DNA from: DAITAZ01 sp036824045
GTDB lineage: Bacteria; Pseudomonadota; Gammaproteobacteria; Burkholderiales; Rhodocyclaceae
DNA length: 12,652 bases
Direction: 5' to 3'
Assembly: GCA_036824045.1 (NCBI GenBank)
Contig: DAITAZ010000062.1
Location: forward strand, 1 to 12,652
Positions 1 to 6,540 of the stretch are shown piece by piece. Position numbers and translations under genes: made by a program. The notes under the pieces were generated by a model. It ran no database searches and was not told the DNA's origin. It saw nothing but the letters and a program-made list of their open reading frames with translations. The stretch's first letter is position 1; the number at the start of each line of letters is the position of its first letter.

Positions 1-18
1 ACCGCGAAAGAGGCGCGA

Positions 19-46
19 ATTATAGACACCAACAAAAACTTGTCAA
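19..46 (-). promoter_or_regulatory. Perfect-consensus sigma-70 promoter reading out of the window
   Basis: The minus strand has TTGACA, a 16-bp spacer and TATAAT, both hexamers perfect. An AT-rich, T-tract stretch directly upstream (47-60) could serve as an UP element, and the discriminator TCGCGCC is GC-rich. Initiation would be near position 11-12, with the gene beyond position 1. This combination is typical of stable-RNA or very highly expressed genes. The motif CAACAAAAACT occurs twice here (30-40 and 44-54). Confidence 0.85.
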
Positions 47-80
47 CAAAAACTAGAAAACGCCTGCGCGCTGACATGAA

Positions 81-111
81 CTGGAAGGAGCCCTCCCGGG
101 GCCCCTTCCAG
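81..111 (-). terminator. Hairpin terminator after the porin gene
   Basis: CTGGAAGG pairs with CCTTCCAG, and after one mismatch the stem continues GCCC / GGGC. It starts 21 nt after the porin stop. The bases after it on the minus strand are only moderately T-rich (TTCATGTCAG), with stronger T-runs further on, so it is a probable rather than perfect intrinsic terminator. Confidence 0.65.
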
Positions 112-132
112 CAATGCCCCAGAGTCGCCGCG

Positions 133-1320
133 TCAGAAGAACAGGATGGCGCCGAGATTCACATTGCGAGTCTTGGTTTCGGAGACGCCTGTGGAGGTCA
201 GCTTTTCGTTAACCAACTCCCCAACCAAGGTAACGCTCGGGGTGAGTTTGTAGTAGGCCCCCAAAGCTACCGCCTGGTTCTTCTGGTCACCCGTCGCCAA
301 AAGCTTCTTGTCAGTGTTCTGCCCCGTACTTAGGCCCACCTTCAAATCCTGAGTGGCTTGGAAGGTTCCCTGCACGAAGTATCCAGAGCTTTTCAGTCGA
401 CCACCGGTTGCATCCGCCCCACCGAAGAACTGTGCGCCAACCGTCGAAATACCCAAACCTTTGGCAGTGAAACCTGAGACCACAGCCTCAAACGCTCCAA
501 CGCCAACCTTCACACCGCCCTCAAAGCCATCAGCCTTGCGGCCGCCAGTGCCCTGGGTCTTCTGGTTAACGAACGCACCCCACACCTTACCGGTGGTGCT
601 GCCTTTCCAATCATAGGAAAGCAGCCCCTGTACGCCCGGGGTTTTCTTTTCCGTCCCGGCGACCGGGTCGTACTGACTGGGGTTGAAGAGACCGATCGCC
701 CCCTGCAATCCCCCCATGTTGGGTGAGCTATAGGTGATCTGGGGCTGGAAACCCACGTACATGTATCCGTGGCCGATCATGCCGAAAGAGGTGTTGAAAG
801 GTTCCGCAGCACGAACTGTGCCGCCCACGCCGAGCAGCGTCATGTCGGAAAGCACGGGGTTTTGCATGAAGAGACCGATGTCGCGGCCAAACTTGAAGCT
901 CCCCGTGTCCGGTTTCCCAAACTGCAGATATACGTTGCGGGAATCCACCGAAGAATAAGCAGAAAGCGCGGAACCAGGATTCGCACCAGCAGGCAATCCA
1001 ATGATCTCGCTCTTCTGATTGATACCGGGAGCGAAGCTGATGTGCCCTTTTACATCCCAGCCGTTCTGTTTGGTGGTCGCCACGAAGTTGATCCATCCCG
1101 GCAATAGGCCGTTCTGGACGTTTGCCCGGTCATTGGTTGTCGTGACGCCCGTCACCAGATTCTTGGTCTTCTGGGAACTCTGGACGTAAAAACCATTGAT
1201 GGTGCCGTTGATATCCAGGGCCCAGTCTCCCTGAGTAAAGGTGATCGCCTGAGCCTGGCCTGCAGCCGTCGCTGCCATCAATGCCAGCACCACCCCTTTT
1301 GCAGTGAACTGCTTTTTCAT
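133..1320 (-). CDS. Outer-membrane porin
   Basis: A 395-residue beta-barrel protein for passive diffusion across the outer membrane. Residues 1-25 form a signal peptide (MKK, hydrophobic core, AQA cleavage site); the mature protein starts ITFTQGDWALDINGTING. Alternating hydrophobic/polar strands with Gly and aromatic girdles run throughout, for example NVYLQFGKPDTGSFKFGRDI, a segment typical of Gram-negative porins. The C-terminus, VNLGAILFF, ends in the Phe recognised by the BAM complex. The ATG at 1320 is certain: AAGGAGG stands six bases upstream and a signal peptide follows; longer upstream frames have neither. The subfamily and substrate are not clear; a trimeric general porin (porin_4 type) is the likeliest. 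It is monocistronic, with a sigma-54-like promoter upstream and a hairpin downstream. Confidence 0.88.
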   Translation of the reverse strand: MKKQFTAKGVVLALMAATAAGQAQAITFTQGDWALDINGTINGFYVQSSQKTKNLVTGVTTTNDRANVQNGLLPGWINFVATTKQNGWDVKGHISFAPGINQKSEIIGLPAGANPGSALSAYSSVDSRNVYLQFGKPDTGSFKFGRDIGLFMQNPVLSDMTLLGVGGTVRAAEPFNTSFGMIGHGYMYVGFQPQITYSSPNMGGLQGAIGLFNPSQYDPVAGTEKKTPGVQGLLSYDWKGSTTGKVWGAFVNQKTQGTGGRKADGFEGGVKVGVGAFEAVVSGFTAKGLGISTVGAQFFGGADATGGRLKSSGYFVQGTFQATQDLKVGLSTGQNTDKKLLATGDQKNQAVALGAYYKLTPSVTLVGELVNEKLTSTGVSETKTRNVNLGAILFF

Positions 1321-1421
1321 GTTGCTCCTCCTTTGTGGGCAAGATATTCGGAGGCCCGTAGAGCCTCTGCTTGTCGTAGCCGACGGCGATCCGAGGATTG
1401 CCGCCGGACGCGAGCCCACTC

Positions 1422-1438
1422 CGCAATAGTCGTACCAG
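1422..1438 (-). promoter_or_regulatory. Sigma-54-type -24/-12 element before the porin gene
   Basis: The minus strand reads CTGGTACGACTATTGCG. Against TTGGCACG-N4-TTGCW the invariant GG and GC are present with exactly 10 bases between them, and most other positions agree; the differences are T for C in TGGCACG and G for the last W. Transcription would start around 1410-1412, leaving a leader of about 90 nt before the porin ATG. I see no good sigma-70 promoter in the same spacer. Confidence 0.5.
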
Positions 1439-1466
1439 CGAAAAAAGGGAGGAAAAACACGGCCAA

Positions 1467-1481
1467 TCAGTAGATTACTGA
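1467..1481. repeat. Inverted repeat upstream of the porin promoter element
   Basis: TCAGTA-GAT-TACTGA is a perfect 6-bp inverted repeat with a three-base spacer, lying about 30 bp upstream of the sigma-54-like -24 element. It could be a transcription-factor site, though it is close for a typical enhancer-binding protein site. An adjacent T-tract (1483-1490) makes the region AT-rich and bendable. Confidence 0.3.
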
Positions 1482-1574
1482 ACTTTTTTTGAACAATGCC
1501 CGGAACACAAGTGCGCCACAGACCCGGTTGTATGATTCGAAACTGAGCAACCCGGAACGGCTGTCACGACTACA

Positions 1575-1600
1575 CAAAAAAAACCCGCTGCGCGCGGGTT
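1575..1600 (-). terminator. Intrinsic terminator of the DUF3135 gene
   Basis: On the minus strand the 7-bp stem AACCCGC / GCGGGTT with loop GCGCA is followed by an uninterrupted run of T residues, about 40 nt after the stop codon. This is a textbook Rho-independent terminator and separates the DUF3135 gene from the porin. Confidence 0.9.
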
Positions 1601-1640
1601 ATCAAGTCTTCCACTTTTTGGGGCAAACCCCGTGTTCGGT

Positions 1641-1952
1641 TTACTGCTTGGCCAAGCCCCCTGACACTGCTTGCATCGCCTCGGCTTCGGTCTGCAGCTT
1701 CTGGAGTGTTTCGGCCAACTGTTCGAGATTGCGCTCAAGCATGGCAGAGATAGCCCGAGCCGCCTGAAGCGGGCTCCCGGCCACCGCACGCATGGCGTCG
1801 ATGCGCGCCTGCAGCTCGGTCAGCCGGGATGCGGAATCGGGATGCGCCTCGATGAACAAGCGGATCGCCCGCTCCCGTGCGCGAAAGAAGACCATCGGGT
1901 CCTTCTCGGCCAACTGCATCCAGTGGTCAAAATCAAACTTTCCCTTGCTCAT
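1641..1952 (-). CDS. Small DUF3135-family protein
   Basis: This is a 103-residue soluble, mainly alpha-helical protein of unknown function. The N-terminal part FDFDHWMQLAEKDPMVFFRARERAI (residues 6-30) and the following LIEAHPD..L..LQ.RIDA pattern match my recollection of DUF3135, found in gamma- and betaproteobacteria; no catalytic role is known. The C-terminal half (about 60-103) is a heptad-rich, Gln/Glu-rich stretch likely to form a coiled coil, somewhat reminiscent of phasins. There is no signal peptide or membrane segment. The ATG at 1952 has GGAGGA about eight bases upstream; starts further upstream have no such site. It stands alone between the cheA hairpin and its own terminator, so it is probably monocistronic and unrelated to chemotaxis. 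Confidence 0.8.
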   Translation of the reverse strand: MSKGKFDFDHWMQLAEKDPMVFFRARERAIRLFIEAHPDSASRLTELQARIDAMRAVAGSPLQAARAISAMLERNLEQLAETLQKLQTEAEAMQAVSGGLAKQ

Positions 1953-2082
1953 CCTGGCTTCCTCCGCGATATGTGAAGCCATGGTAGAAGCCCGGCGAAC
2001 GATGAGCATGGAAGCGGATCACAGGATGCGGATCACTTTCAGGCAGGAGTATCCGCAAAAAGCACTTTAATTTAGAGAGTTA

Positions 2083-2105
2083 GCAACTCATTGGATGAGT
2101 GTTGC
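2083..2105. repeat. Bulged inverted repeat in the cheA-DUF3135 spacer
   Basis: The core ACTCAT-TGG-ATGAGT (2086-2100) is a perfect 6-bp inverted repeat. With a two-base bulge the pairing extends to GCAA / TTGC. The 301-nt spacer 1953-2253 otherwise holds the cheA hairpin and an AT-rich patch near 2060-2080 that could hold the DUF3135 promoter, but I see no convincing -35/-10 pair. This repeat could be an operator for that gene or a second 3'-end hairpin. Confidence 0.35.
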
Positions 2106-2193
2106 GGCAACGCGGAATTCCACCAGTTCCGTGACGTGTTTTGCGTCGCCCCAAACGCCGCGCAGTTGCCAATCGCGCAGGCGCTGAAATGAC

Positions 2194-2227
2194 ACGGGCG
2201 GGCGGAGTCTGAACTCCGCCCGCCCGT
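2194..2227 (-). terminator. Hairpin terminator after cheA
   Basis: A perfect 15-bp stem (ACGGGCGGGCGGAGT against its reverse complement) with a four-base loop begins 26 nt after the cheA stop. The following minus-strand bases, GTCATTTCAG, are only weakly U-rich, so termination may be partial or Rho-aided. The structure is symmetrical, but no plus-strand gene converges on it. Confidence 0.7.
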
Positions 2228-2253
2228 ACAAGGAATCCGCCACTCGCAGTGCT

Positions 2254-4161
2254 TCAGGCAGCTTGCCGCATATTGGCCACCAGCACGGACCGCGCCACAC
2301 CCCGTTGCTCACCCACGCCGCTCAGCAACTCCTTCATGTCCAGGATGAGCACGATCTGGCCGTTGGACAAGGTTGTCACGCCCGCCACGCCCTTGGGTCT
2401 GAAATCGTCCAGGGACTTGATCACCGCATCTTCCCGGCCGGCGAAGCTGTCGATGGCCAGGATGAAGGAGGACTCCGCCGTCTGCATCAATACGCCGTAT
2501 GCAGGCGCCTGTTCCTGCGGCCAACCCAGCAGGTGCGACAGCGGCATCACCGGCAGCACCTCGCCGCGCACCACCATCGTTGCCCGACCGCCAATCTCCT
2601 GAACCTGTCCCGGCTCGATGGGCAGAATCTCCCGCACCAGCGAGAGGGGGACGGCAAAGGGCTGATCCCCCAGACGCACCAGCAGCACGGGCAGGATGGC
2701 CAGGGTCAGCGGGAGAGAGATGATGAAGGTCGTCCCTTCGCCCATCACGGAGCGGATATCGATGGTCCCGTTGAGCTTCTGGATATTGGTTTTCACCACA
2801 TCCATCCCCACCCCGCGACCGGACACATCGGAGATTTCCGACTTGGTGGAGAACCCGGGCAGGAACACCAGATTGAAACTCTGGCGTTCATCCATCGTGT
2901 TTGCCTCTTCGTCGGTGATGAGGCCTTTCTCCAGCGCCTTGGCGCGCAAGCGCTCGGCGTTCATGCCTCGACCGTCATCCGCCACGATGATGATGATGTG
3001 ATCGCCTTCCTGCCGCGCCTCCAGCCTGAGCAGCGATTTTTCCTGCTTGCCATTGGCCTGGCGCTCATCCCGGTTTTCCACGCCGTGGTCGACCGCATTG
3101 CGGATCAGGTGAATGATCGGGTCCGAAAGGTCCTCGATCATGGTCTTGTCGATCTCCGTGTCCTCGCCCACCAGCACCACCTCCACATCCTTGCCCAGGC
3201 TGCGGGCCAGGTCGCGGGCAATCCGGGGGTACTTCTGGAACAGCCGGCCGATGGGCTGCATCCGGGTCTTCATCACCGCGTTCTGCAGGTCGGCCACCAG
3301 CAAATCGAGCTGGCTCACCGCCACATCAAGCGCATGCAGGGTTTCGGAGTCGTTGCTTCCGTTGAGGATGTCACTGCGCAGGGACGTCAGGCGGTTCTTG
3401 GTCAGGCCGATCTCGCCGGACAAGTTGAGCACCTGATCCAGCCGCGCGGTATCGACACGGATGGAATTCTCCCGCGATTTGTCCGCCTCCCGCCGACCGC
3501 CCCCACTACTACCGGGCTTGTCGGCTGCGCGCCGGCCGTACGGCGCAGGGGCCGGTGCCGCCGGCGGCGGCTGATTCGCAGACCGCGCCGCTTCAGTGTG
3601 GGCCACAGCCACAGCGGCCGGCACCACTCCTGTCACAGCCTGATGCAGCGCGCCCCAGTCCGGCTCCGCTGTCTGGCCGGACTCCGCAGGCTGTTCACTG
3701 GGCGCGGGCGAGGTCGCTGCCAAAACGATCTTGGCAGCAGCCTTGGGCTGCGACAACGGAGCAACCGCCTTGCCCTCAAGCTGAGCTTTCAGTGCCTCCA
3801 GCAAGTCTGGCGGCGCAGCCTTCGGCTGTGTCCCCTTTTCCAGCTGACCGAACATGTCCCGGACGGCCGCTGTCGCAGCCAGGATCACATCCATCCCCTC
3901 CTGGGTCACCTCCAGCTCGCCATTGCGCAACTTGTCGAAGAGGTTCTCCGTCAGGTGGCACAGGGTCACCAGCTCGTTGGCGTTGAGGAAACCCGCGCCA
4001 CCCTTGATGGTGTGGAAGCCGCGAAAGATATCGTGCAGCAGGCTGCGATCCTGGGGCGATTTCTCCAGGTCCACCAGCTTGTTGTCCACGTCCGACAACA
4101 GATCGGCCGCTTCGACCAGGAAGTCCTGCAGCAGGTCTTCCATTCCCAGGAACTCACTCAT
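2254..4161 (-). CDS. cheA: Chemotaxis histidine kinase CheA
   Basis: CheA autophosphorylates under receptor control and passes phosphate to CheY, CheB and probably CheV. The 635-residue protein has an HPt (P1) domain (about 5-108) with His50 in GFHTIKGGAGF, a 120-residue Ala/Pro/Gly-rich linker (110-232), a P3 dimerisation domain (about 233-300), the ATPase P4 domain and a CheW-like P5 domain (about 488-630). P4 shows the N-box HLIRNAVDHG (351-360), DDGRGM (395-400), FLPGFSTK (433-440), GRGVGMDVV (448-456) and GEGT. I see no P2 CheY/CheB-docking domain in the linker. The ATG at 4161 follows GAGGAGGAG at good spacing, 50 nt after cheZ. It is the last gene of the cluster; a 15-bp hairpin follows. 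Overall it resembles pseudomonad-type CheA proteins. Confidence 0.97.
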   Translation of the reverse strand: MSEFLGMEDLLQDFLVEAADLLSDVDNKLVDLEKSPQDRSLLHDIFRGFHTIKGGAGFLNANELVTLCHLTENLFDKLRNGELEVTQEGMDVILAATAAVRDMFGQLEKGTQPKAAPPDLLEALKAQLEGKAVAPLSQPKAAAKIVLAATSPAPSEQPAESGQTAEPDWGALHQAVTGVVPAAVAVAHTEAARSANQPPPAAPAPAPYGRRAADKPGSSGGGRREADKSRENSIRVDTARLDQVLNLSGEIGLTKNRLTSLRSDILNGSNDSETLHALDVAVSQLDLLVADLQNAVMKTRMQPIGRLFQKYPRIARDLARSLGKDVEVVLVGEDTEIDKTMIEDLSDPIIHLIRNAVDHGVENRDERQANGKQEKSLLRLEARQEGDHIIIIVADDGRGMNAERLRAKALEKGLITDEEANTMDERQSFNLVFLPGFSTKSEISDVSGRGVGMDVVKTNIQKLNGTIDIRSVMGEGTTFIISLPLTLAILPVLLVRLGDQPFAVPLSLVREILPIEPGQVQEIGGRATMVVRGEVLPVMPLSHLLGWPQEQAPAYGVLMQTAESSFILAIDSFAGREDAVIKSLDDFRPKGVAGVTTLSNGQIVLILDMKELLSGVGEQRGVARSVLVANMRQAA

Positions 4162-4211
4162 CTCTCACTCCTCCTCACCGGCGGGCGTGACCGCCTTAGG
4201 TCCGCCATCGC

Positions 4212-5036
4212 TCAAAAACCCAGGCTCTCCAGCAGTTCGTCCACCTGGGTCTGGTCCGTCACCACATCGGTACGCCCCTCGGCACACACCACCGGGCCAT
4301 TGAGCAGGCCGTCCGGCGCTTCCACCTTGCGGTCCTGGGGCATGGACTCCAGCAGCACTTGCAGCAACTGGCTTTCCATGCTTTGCGCCAGTTCAACGAC
4401 TCGCTTGATCACCTGGCCGGTCAAGTCCTGGAAATCCTGGGCCATCATGATCTCGATCAACTGCTGGGAAGTTGCGCGGGTGTGGGCCGGCACCTGCTTG
4501 AGGTAGGCGCGGGTATCAGCCGCCAGTTCCTTGAAGGCTTCCGGGTTGAGCTCGTTTCGGTAGAGGCAGTCCCACCGGGCCGACAACAGCTCCGCGTCGC
4601 CCTCCAGGGATTCCTGCAACGGCCGTGCCACATCGGTGGCATTGAGCACCCGGCTGGCCGCCTGTTCGGTCATCTGTGCCACGTAGGCCAGGCGTTGCCT
4701 GGCGTCCGGGATGGCCTTAGCCGCCTCTTCAAGCGCCTGGTCGTACCCCAGTTCCCGCAAGGTATCGTGCAGTTGGCGGGTCATATGCCCGATACGGTTG
4801 AAGACCACTTCGCAACTATGGTCCGAGACCTCGTCCGGCTCCTTCGCGCCCTCCGAGGAAGAGGCGGCCGCGACGCTGTCGAACAGTGCCTGCAGGGCAT
4901 CGCAGTCGCCATCCGGTTCCGGCTCGGGCTTCGGCGCCACCGCCGCAGGTGGCCCCGAAGGTGCGGCAAAACTGTCGAACAGCGCCTGCAGCTCGTCGCT
5001 GTCTTCCGCTTCATCGAACTTGAGCTTCTTGCCCAT
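4212..5036 (-). CDS. cheZ: CheY-P phosphatase CheZ with N-terminal repeat extension
   Basis: CheZ dephosphorylates CheY-P. The conserved EIMMAQDFQDLTGQVIKRV block (195-213) holds the catalytic pair Asp204 and Gln208 (E. coli Asp143 and Gln147). The C-terminus, VDELLESLGF, is the amphipathic helix that captures CheY-P. The protein is 274 residues against 214 in E. coli; the excess is an N-terminal disordered segment (about 1-70) with two copies of LQALFDSxAA (16-25 and 48-57) separated by Pro/Glu-rich sequence. The long four-helix-bundle helices follow (about 75-230). The Shine-Dalgarno before 5036 is weak (GGGAA). The 117-nt cheY-cheZ gap includes a short near-palindrome around 5081-5097. CheZ lies between its target gene cheY and cheA. 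Confidence 0.95.
   Translation of the reverse strand: MGKKLKFDEAEDSDELQALFDSFAAPSGPPAAVAPKPEPEPDGDCDALQALFDSVAAASSSEGAKEPDEVSDHSCEVVFNRIGHMTRQLHDTLRELGYDQALEEAAKAIPDARQRLAYVAQMTEQAASRVLNATDVARPLQESLEGDAELLSARWDCLYRNELNPEAFKELAADTRAYLKQVPAHTRATSQQLIEIMMAQDFQDLTGQVIKRVVELAQSMESQLLQVLLESMPQDRKVEAPDGLLNGPVVCAEGRTDVVTDQTQVDELLESLGF
4876..4991 (-). repeat. Two-copy direct repeat encoding LQALFDS in CheZ
   Basis: A 20-base unit at 4876-4895 recurs at 4972-4991 with a single mismatch, exactly 96 nt (32 codons) apart. The similarity continues less perfectly for about 12 more bases on the 5' side of the gene. At the protein level this gives ELQALFDSFAA and ALQALFDSVAA. The near identity at the DNA level suggests an in-frame segment duplication. 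Confidence 0.85.
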
Positions 5037-5153
5037 CTGTTATTCCCATCGGTTCGGGTCCGTGCCCATTGGCGCGAAGGCCCGGTTTAACCAGGCGCCC
5101 GCCGGGATGCCAGCCCCTTTTTGATCTCACCCCAACGCTGGGAGCCTCCCCGG

Positions 5154-5552
5154 TCAGGCCGGCTGCTTTTCCAGTTTCTCGAAGATCTTGGTCAGCTTTT
5201 CACTCAGTGTTGCCGCGGTGAAAGGCTTGACGATGTATCCGCTGGCACCCGCCTGGGCTGCAGCGATGATGTTTTCCTTCTTCGCCTCGGCCGTGATCAT
5301 CAGCACCGGCAGGTGCTTGAGCTGGGGCGTGGCGCGGATCTTCTGCAGCAGCTCGATACCGGTCATGTTGGGCATGTTCCAGTCCGAGACCACGAAATCG
5401 AAACCACCGCCCTGCAGCTTCTGATAGGCCACGACCCCATCCTCGGCCTCATCGACATTGGTAAAACCCAGCTCCTTGAGCAGGTTGCGCACGATGCGCC
5501 GCATGGTCGAGAAATCATCAACCACCAGAAACTTCATTTTCGGATCTGCCAT
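5154..5552 (-). CDS. cheY: Chemotaxis response regulator CheY
   Basis: CheY is the diffusible single-domain receiver that, when phosphorylated by CheA, binds FliM at the flagellar switch. The 132-residue product is close to E. coli CheY (129 residues): Asp12 and Asp13 in VVDDFSTMRRIVRNLL, phospho-acceptor Asp57 in VSDWNMPNMTG, Thr87 in ITAEAKKENI and Lys109 in VKPF. The residue numbers coincide with those of the E. coli protein. No output domain follows. The ATG at 5552 is preceded by GGAGA about eight bases upstream. It is placed between cheV and cheZ, the phosphatase that acts on it, which supports a role as the motor-binding CheY rather than a phosphate sink. Confidence 0.97.
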   Translation of the reverse strand: MADPKMKFLVVDDFSTMRRIVRNLLKELGFTNVDEAEDGVVAYQKLQGGGFDFVVSDWNMPNMTGIELLQKIRATPQLKHLPVLMITAEAKKENIIAAAQAGASGYIVKPFTAATLSEKLTKIFEKLEKQPA

Positions 5553-5567
5553 CTTTATTTCTCCGAC

Positions 5568-6518
5568 TCACTGCGATCTTGCCAACATCGGGCGCAGCGT
5601 CTCCGCCAGCACCCCTGCATCAAACTTCGCCACGTAGGCATCCACGCCCACGCTGCGCCCCATCGTCCGGTTTGCCTCGGACGAAAGCGACGAATGCATC
5701 ACCACCGGAATCCCCTCGAACCGCGGGTCCTGCTTGATGTTGCGGGTCAGCACGTAGCCATCCATCTCCGGCATCTCCGCATCCACCATGATCAGGTCCA
5801 GCTCATCGGTCATCGGTCGGCCCGCTTGCTGAGCGTGCGTGGCCATTCCTGCGAGCCGCGTCCATGCCTCCTGGCCGTTGAGCGCGTGCTTGTGGCGCAC
5901 GCCCAGTTTGTCCAGTACCTCGGCGATTTTCTTGCGTGCCACCGCCGAGTCATCCACGAAGAAAACGTTGGGTTCCCGTTCTGCTTCGATCGCGTCCACG
6001 TCGCCCACCGGCGCTTCGCCGAAGGTGGCCGCCAGGATCGACTCCACATCCAGGATCGATACCAGTTTTCCGTCTGCCAGCTCGGTGATGGCGGTGATGA
6101 AGCTCTTCAGCACCGGGCCGCCGGAATTGGCCTCCGGCGAGCGGACCCGGTCCCAATCCACGCGGATGATCCGATCGACCTCATGCACCAGGAAGCCCAG
6201 GGTGCGCTTGCTGTACTCGGTGACCATCATCGAGCCACCCAACCCGCCGGGTACTCCGTCGAGCTGGAGGATGCGGGCCAGGGAAAGCACCGGAATCACG
6301 TTGCCCCGCAACGAGATCAGTCCCTCCACCCCGCCCGGCATGTTGGGCGCACGGGTAATCATCGGCGTGCGGGAGACCTCCCGCACCTTGAACACATTGA
6401 TCCCGAAGATCTCCCGCGTCCCCAGGGAAAACAGCAGGATTTCCATGCAGTTGGAGCCAGCCAGCCGGGTGCGGGCATCCACGGCGGCGAGCAGGCCGCT
6501 ATCGTTGCTTTCGATCAT
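5568..6518 (-). CDS. cheV: Chemotaxis coupling protein CheV (second, tandem copy)
   Basis: This is a 316-residue paralogue of the preceding gene with the same CheW-REC layout. The CheW domain (about 1-165) has DARTRLAGSNCMEILLFSLG, GINVFKVREV and SLRGNVIPVLSL. The REC domain (about 184-314) has Asp189/Asp190, phospho-acceptor Asp246 in MVDAEMPEMDG, the HSSLS strand and Lys298. Both copies share long runs in both domains but differ throughout, so this is an old duplication rather than a recent one. The ATG at 6518 has a near-perfect AAGGAGG four bases upstream; an ATG seven codons earlier has none. Translation of this copy may therefore be strong. It ends 15 nt before cheY. The differing acidic surface at 165-182 (GEAPVGDVDAIEAERE) may alter partner choice. 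Confidence 0.95.
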   Translation of the reverse strand: MIESNDSGLLAAVDARTRLAGSNCMEILLFSLGTREIFGINVFKVREVSRTPMITRAPNMPGGVEGLISLRGNVIPVLSLARILQLDGVPGGLGGSMMVTEYSKRTLGFLVHEVDRIIRVDWDRVRSPEANSGGPVLKSFITAITELADGKLVSILDVESILAATFGEAPVGDVDAIEAEREPNVFFVDDSAVARKKIAEVLDKLGVRHKHALNGQEAWTRLAGMATHAQQAGRPMTDELDLIMVDAEMPEMDGYVLTRNIKQDPRFEGIPVVMHSSLSSEANRTMGRSVGVDAYVAKFDAGVLAETLRPMLARSQ

Positions 6519-6540
6519 CGTGCCTCCTTTGACTGACACG

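Noticed and set aside
1321..1419. Longer porin start (33 extra residues upstream)
   Set aside because: The ATG at 1320 has a near-perfect ribosome-binding site and is followed directly by a complete signal peptide; the extension would bury it and spans the likely leader.
1499..1558. Repeated CCCGGAAC words upstream of the porin
   Set aside because: Two short copies, 52 bp apart, are not distinguishable from chance in this base composition.
2048..2072. TAAAG...GCGGATAC, resembling a sigma-28 promoter before the DUF3135 gene
   Set aside because: The two elements are only about five bases apart instead of 11, so FliA could not use them.
2088..2312. 74-codon minus-strand frame running from the end of cheA through the spacer
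   Set aside because: It starts inside cheA in another frame, runs through the strong hairpin, has no Shine-Dalgarno, and its product resembles nothing I recognise.
2263..4506. 747-codon open frame on the plus strand opposite cheA and cheZ
   Set aside because: Its His/Arg/Gln-rich product is the typical antisense shadow of a GC-rich gene, and the opposite strand encodes a full CheA with all motifs. No ribosome-binding site or family resemblance.
5121..6536. 471-codon plus-strand open frame opposite cheY and the second cheV
   Set aside because: Antisense shadow with biased His/Gln composition; real genes occupy the other strand.
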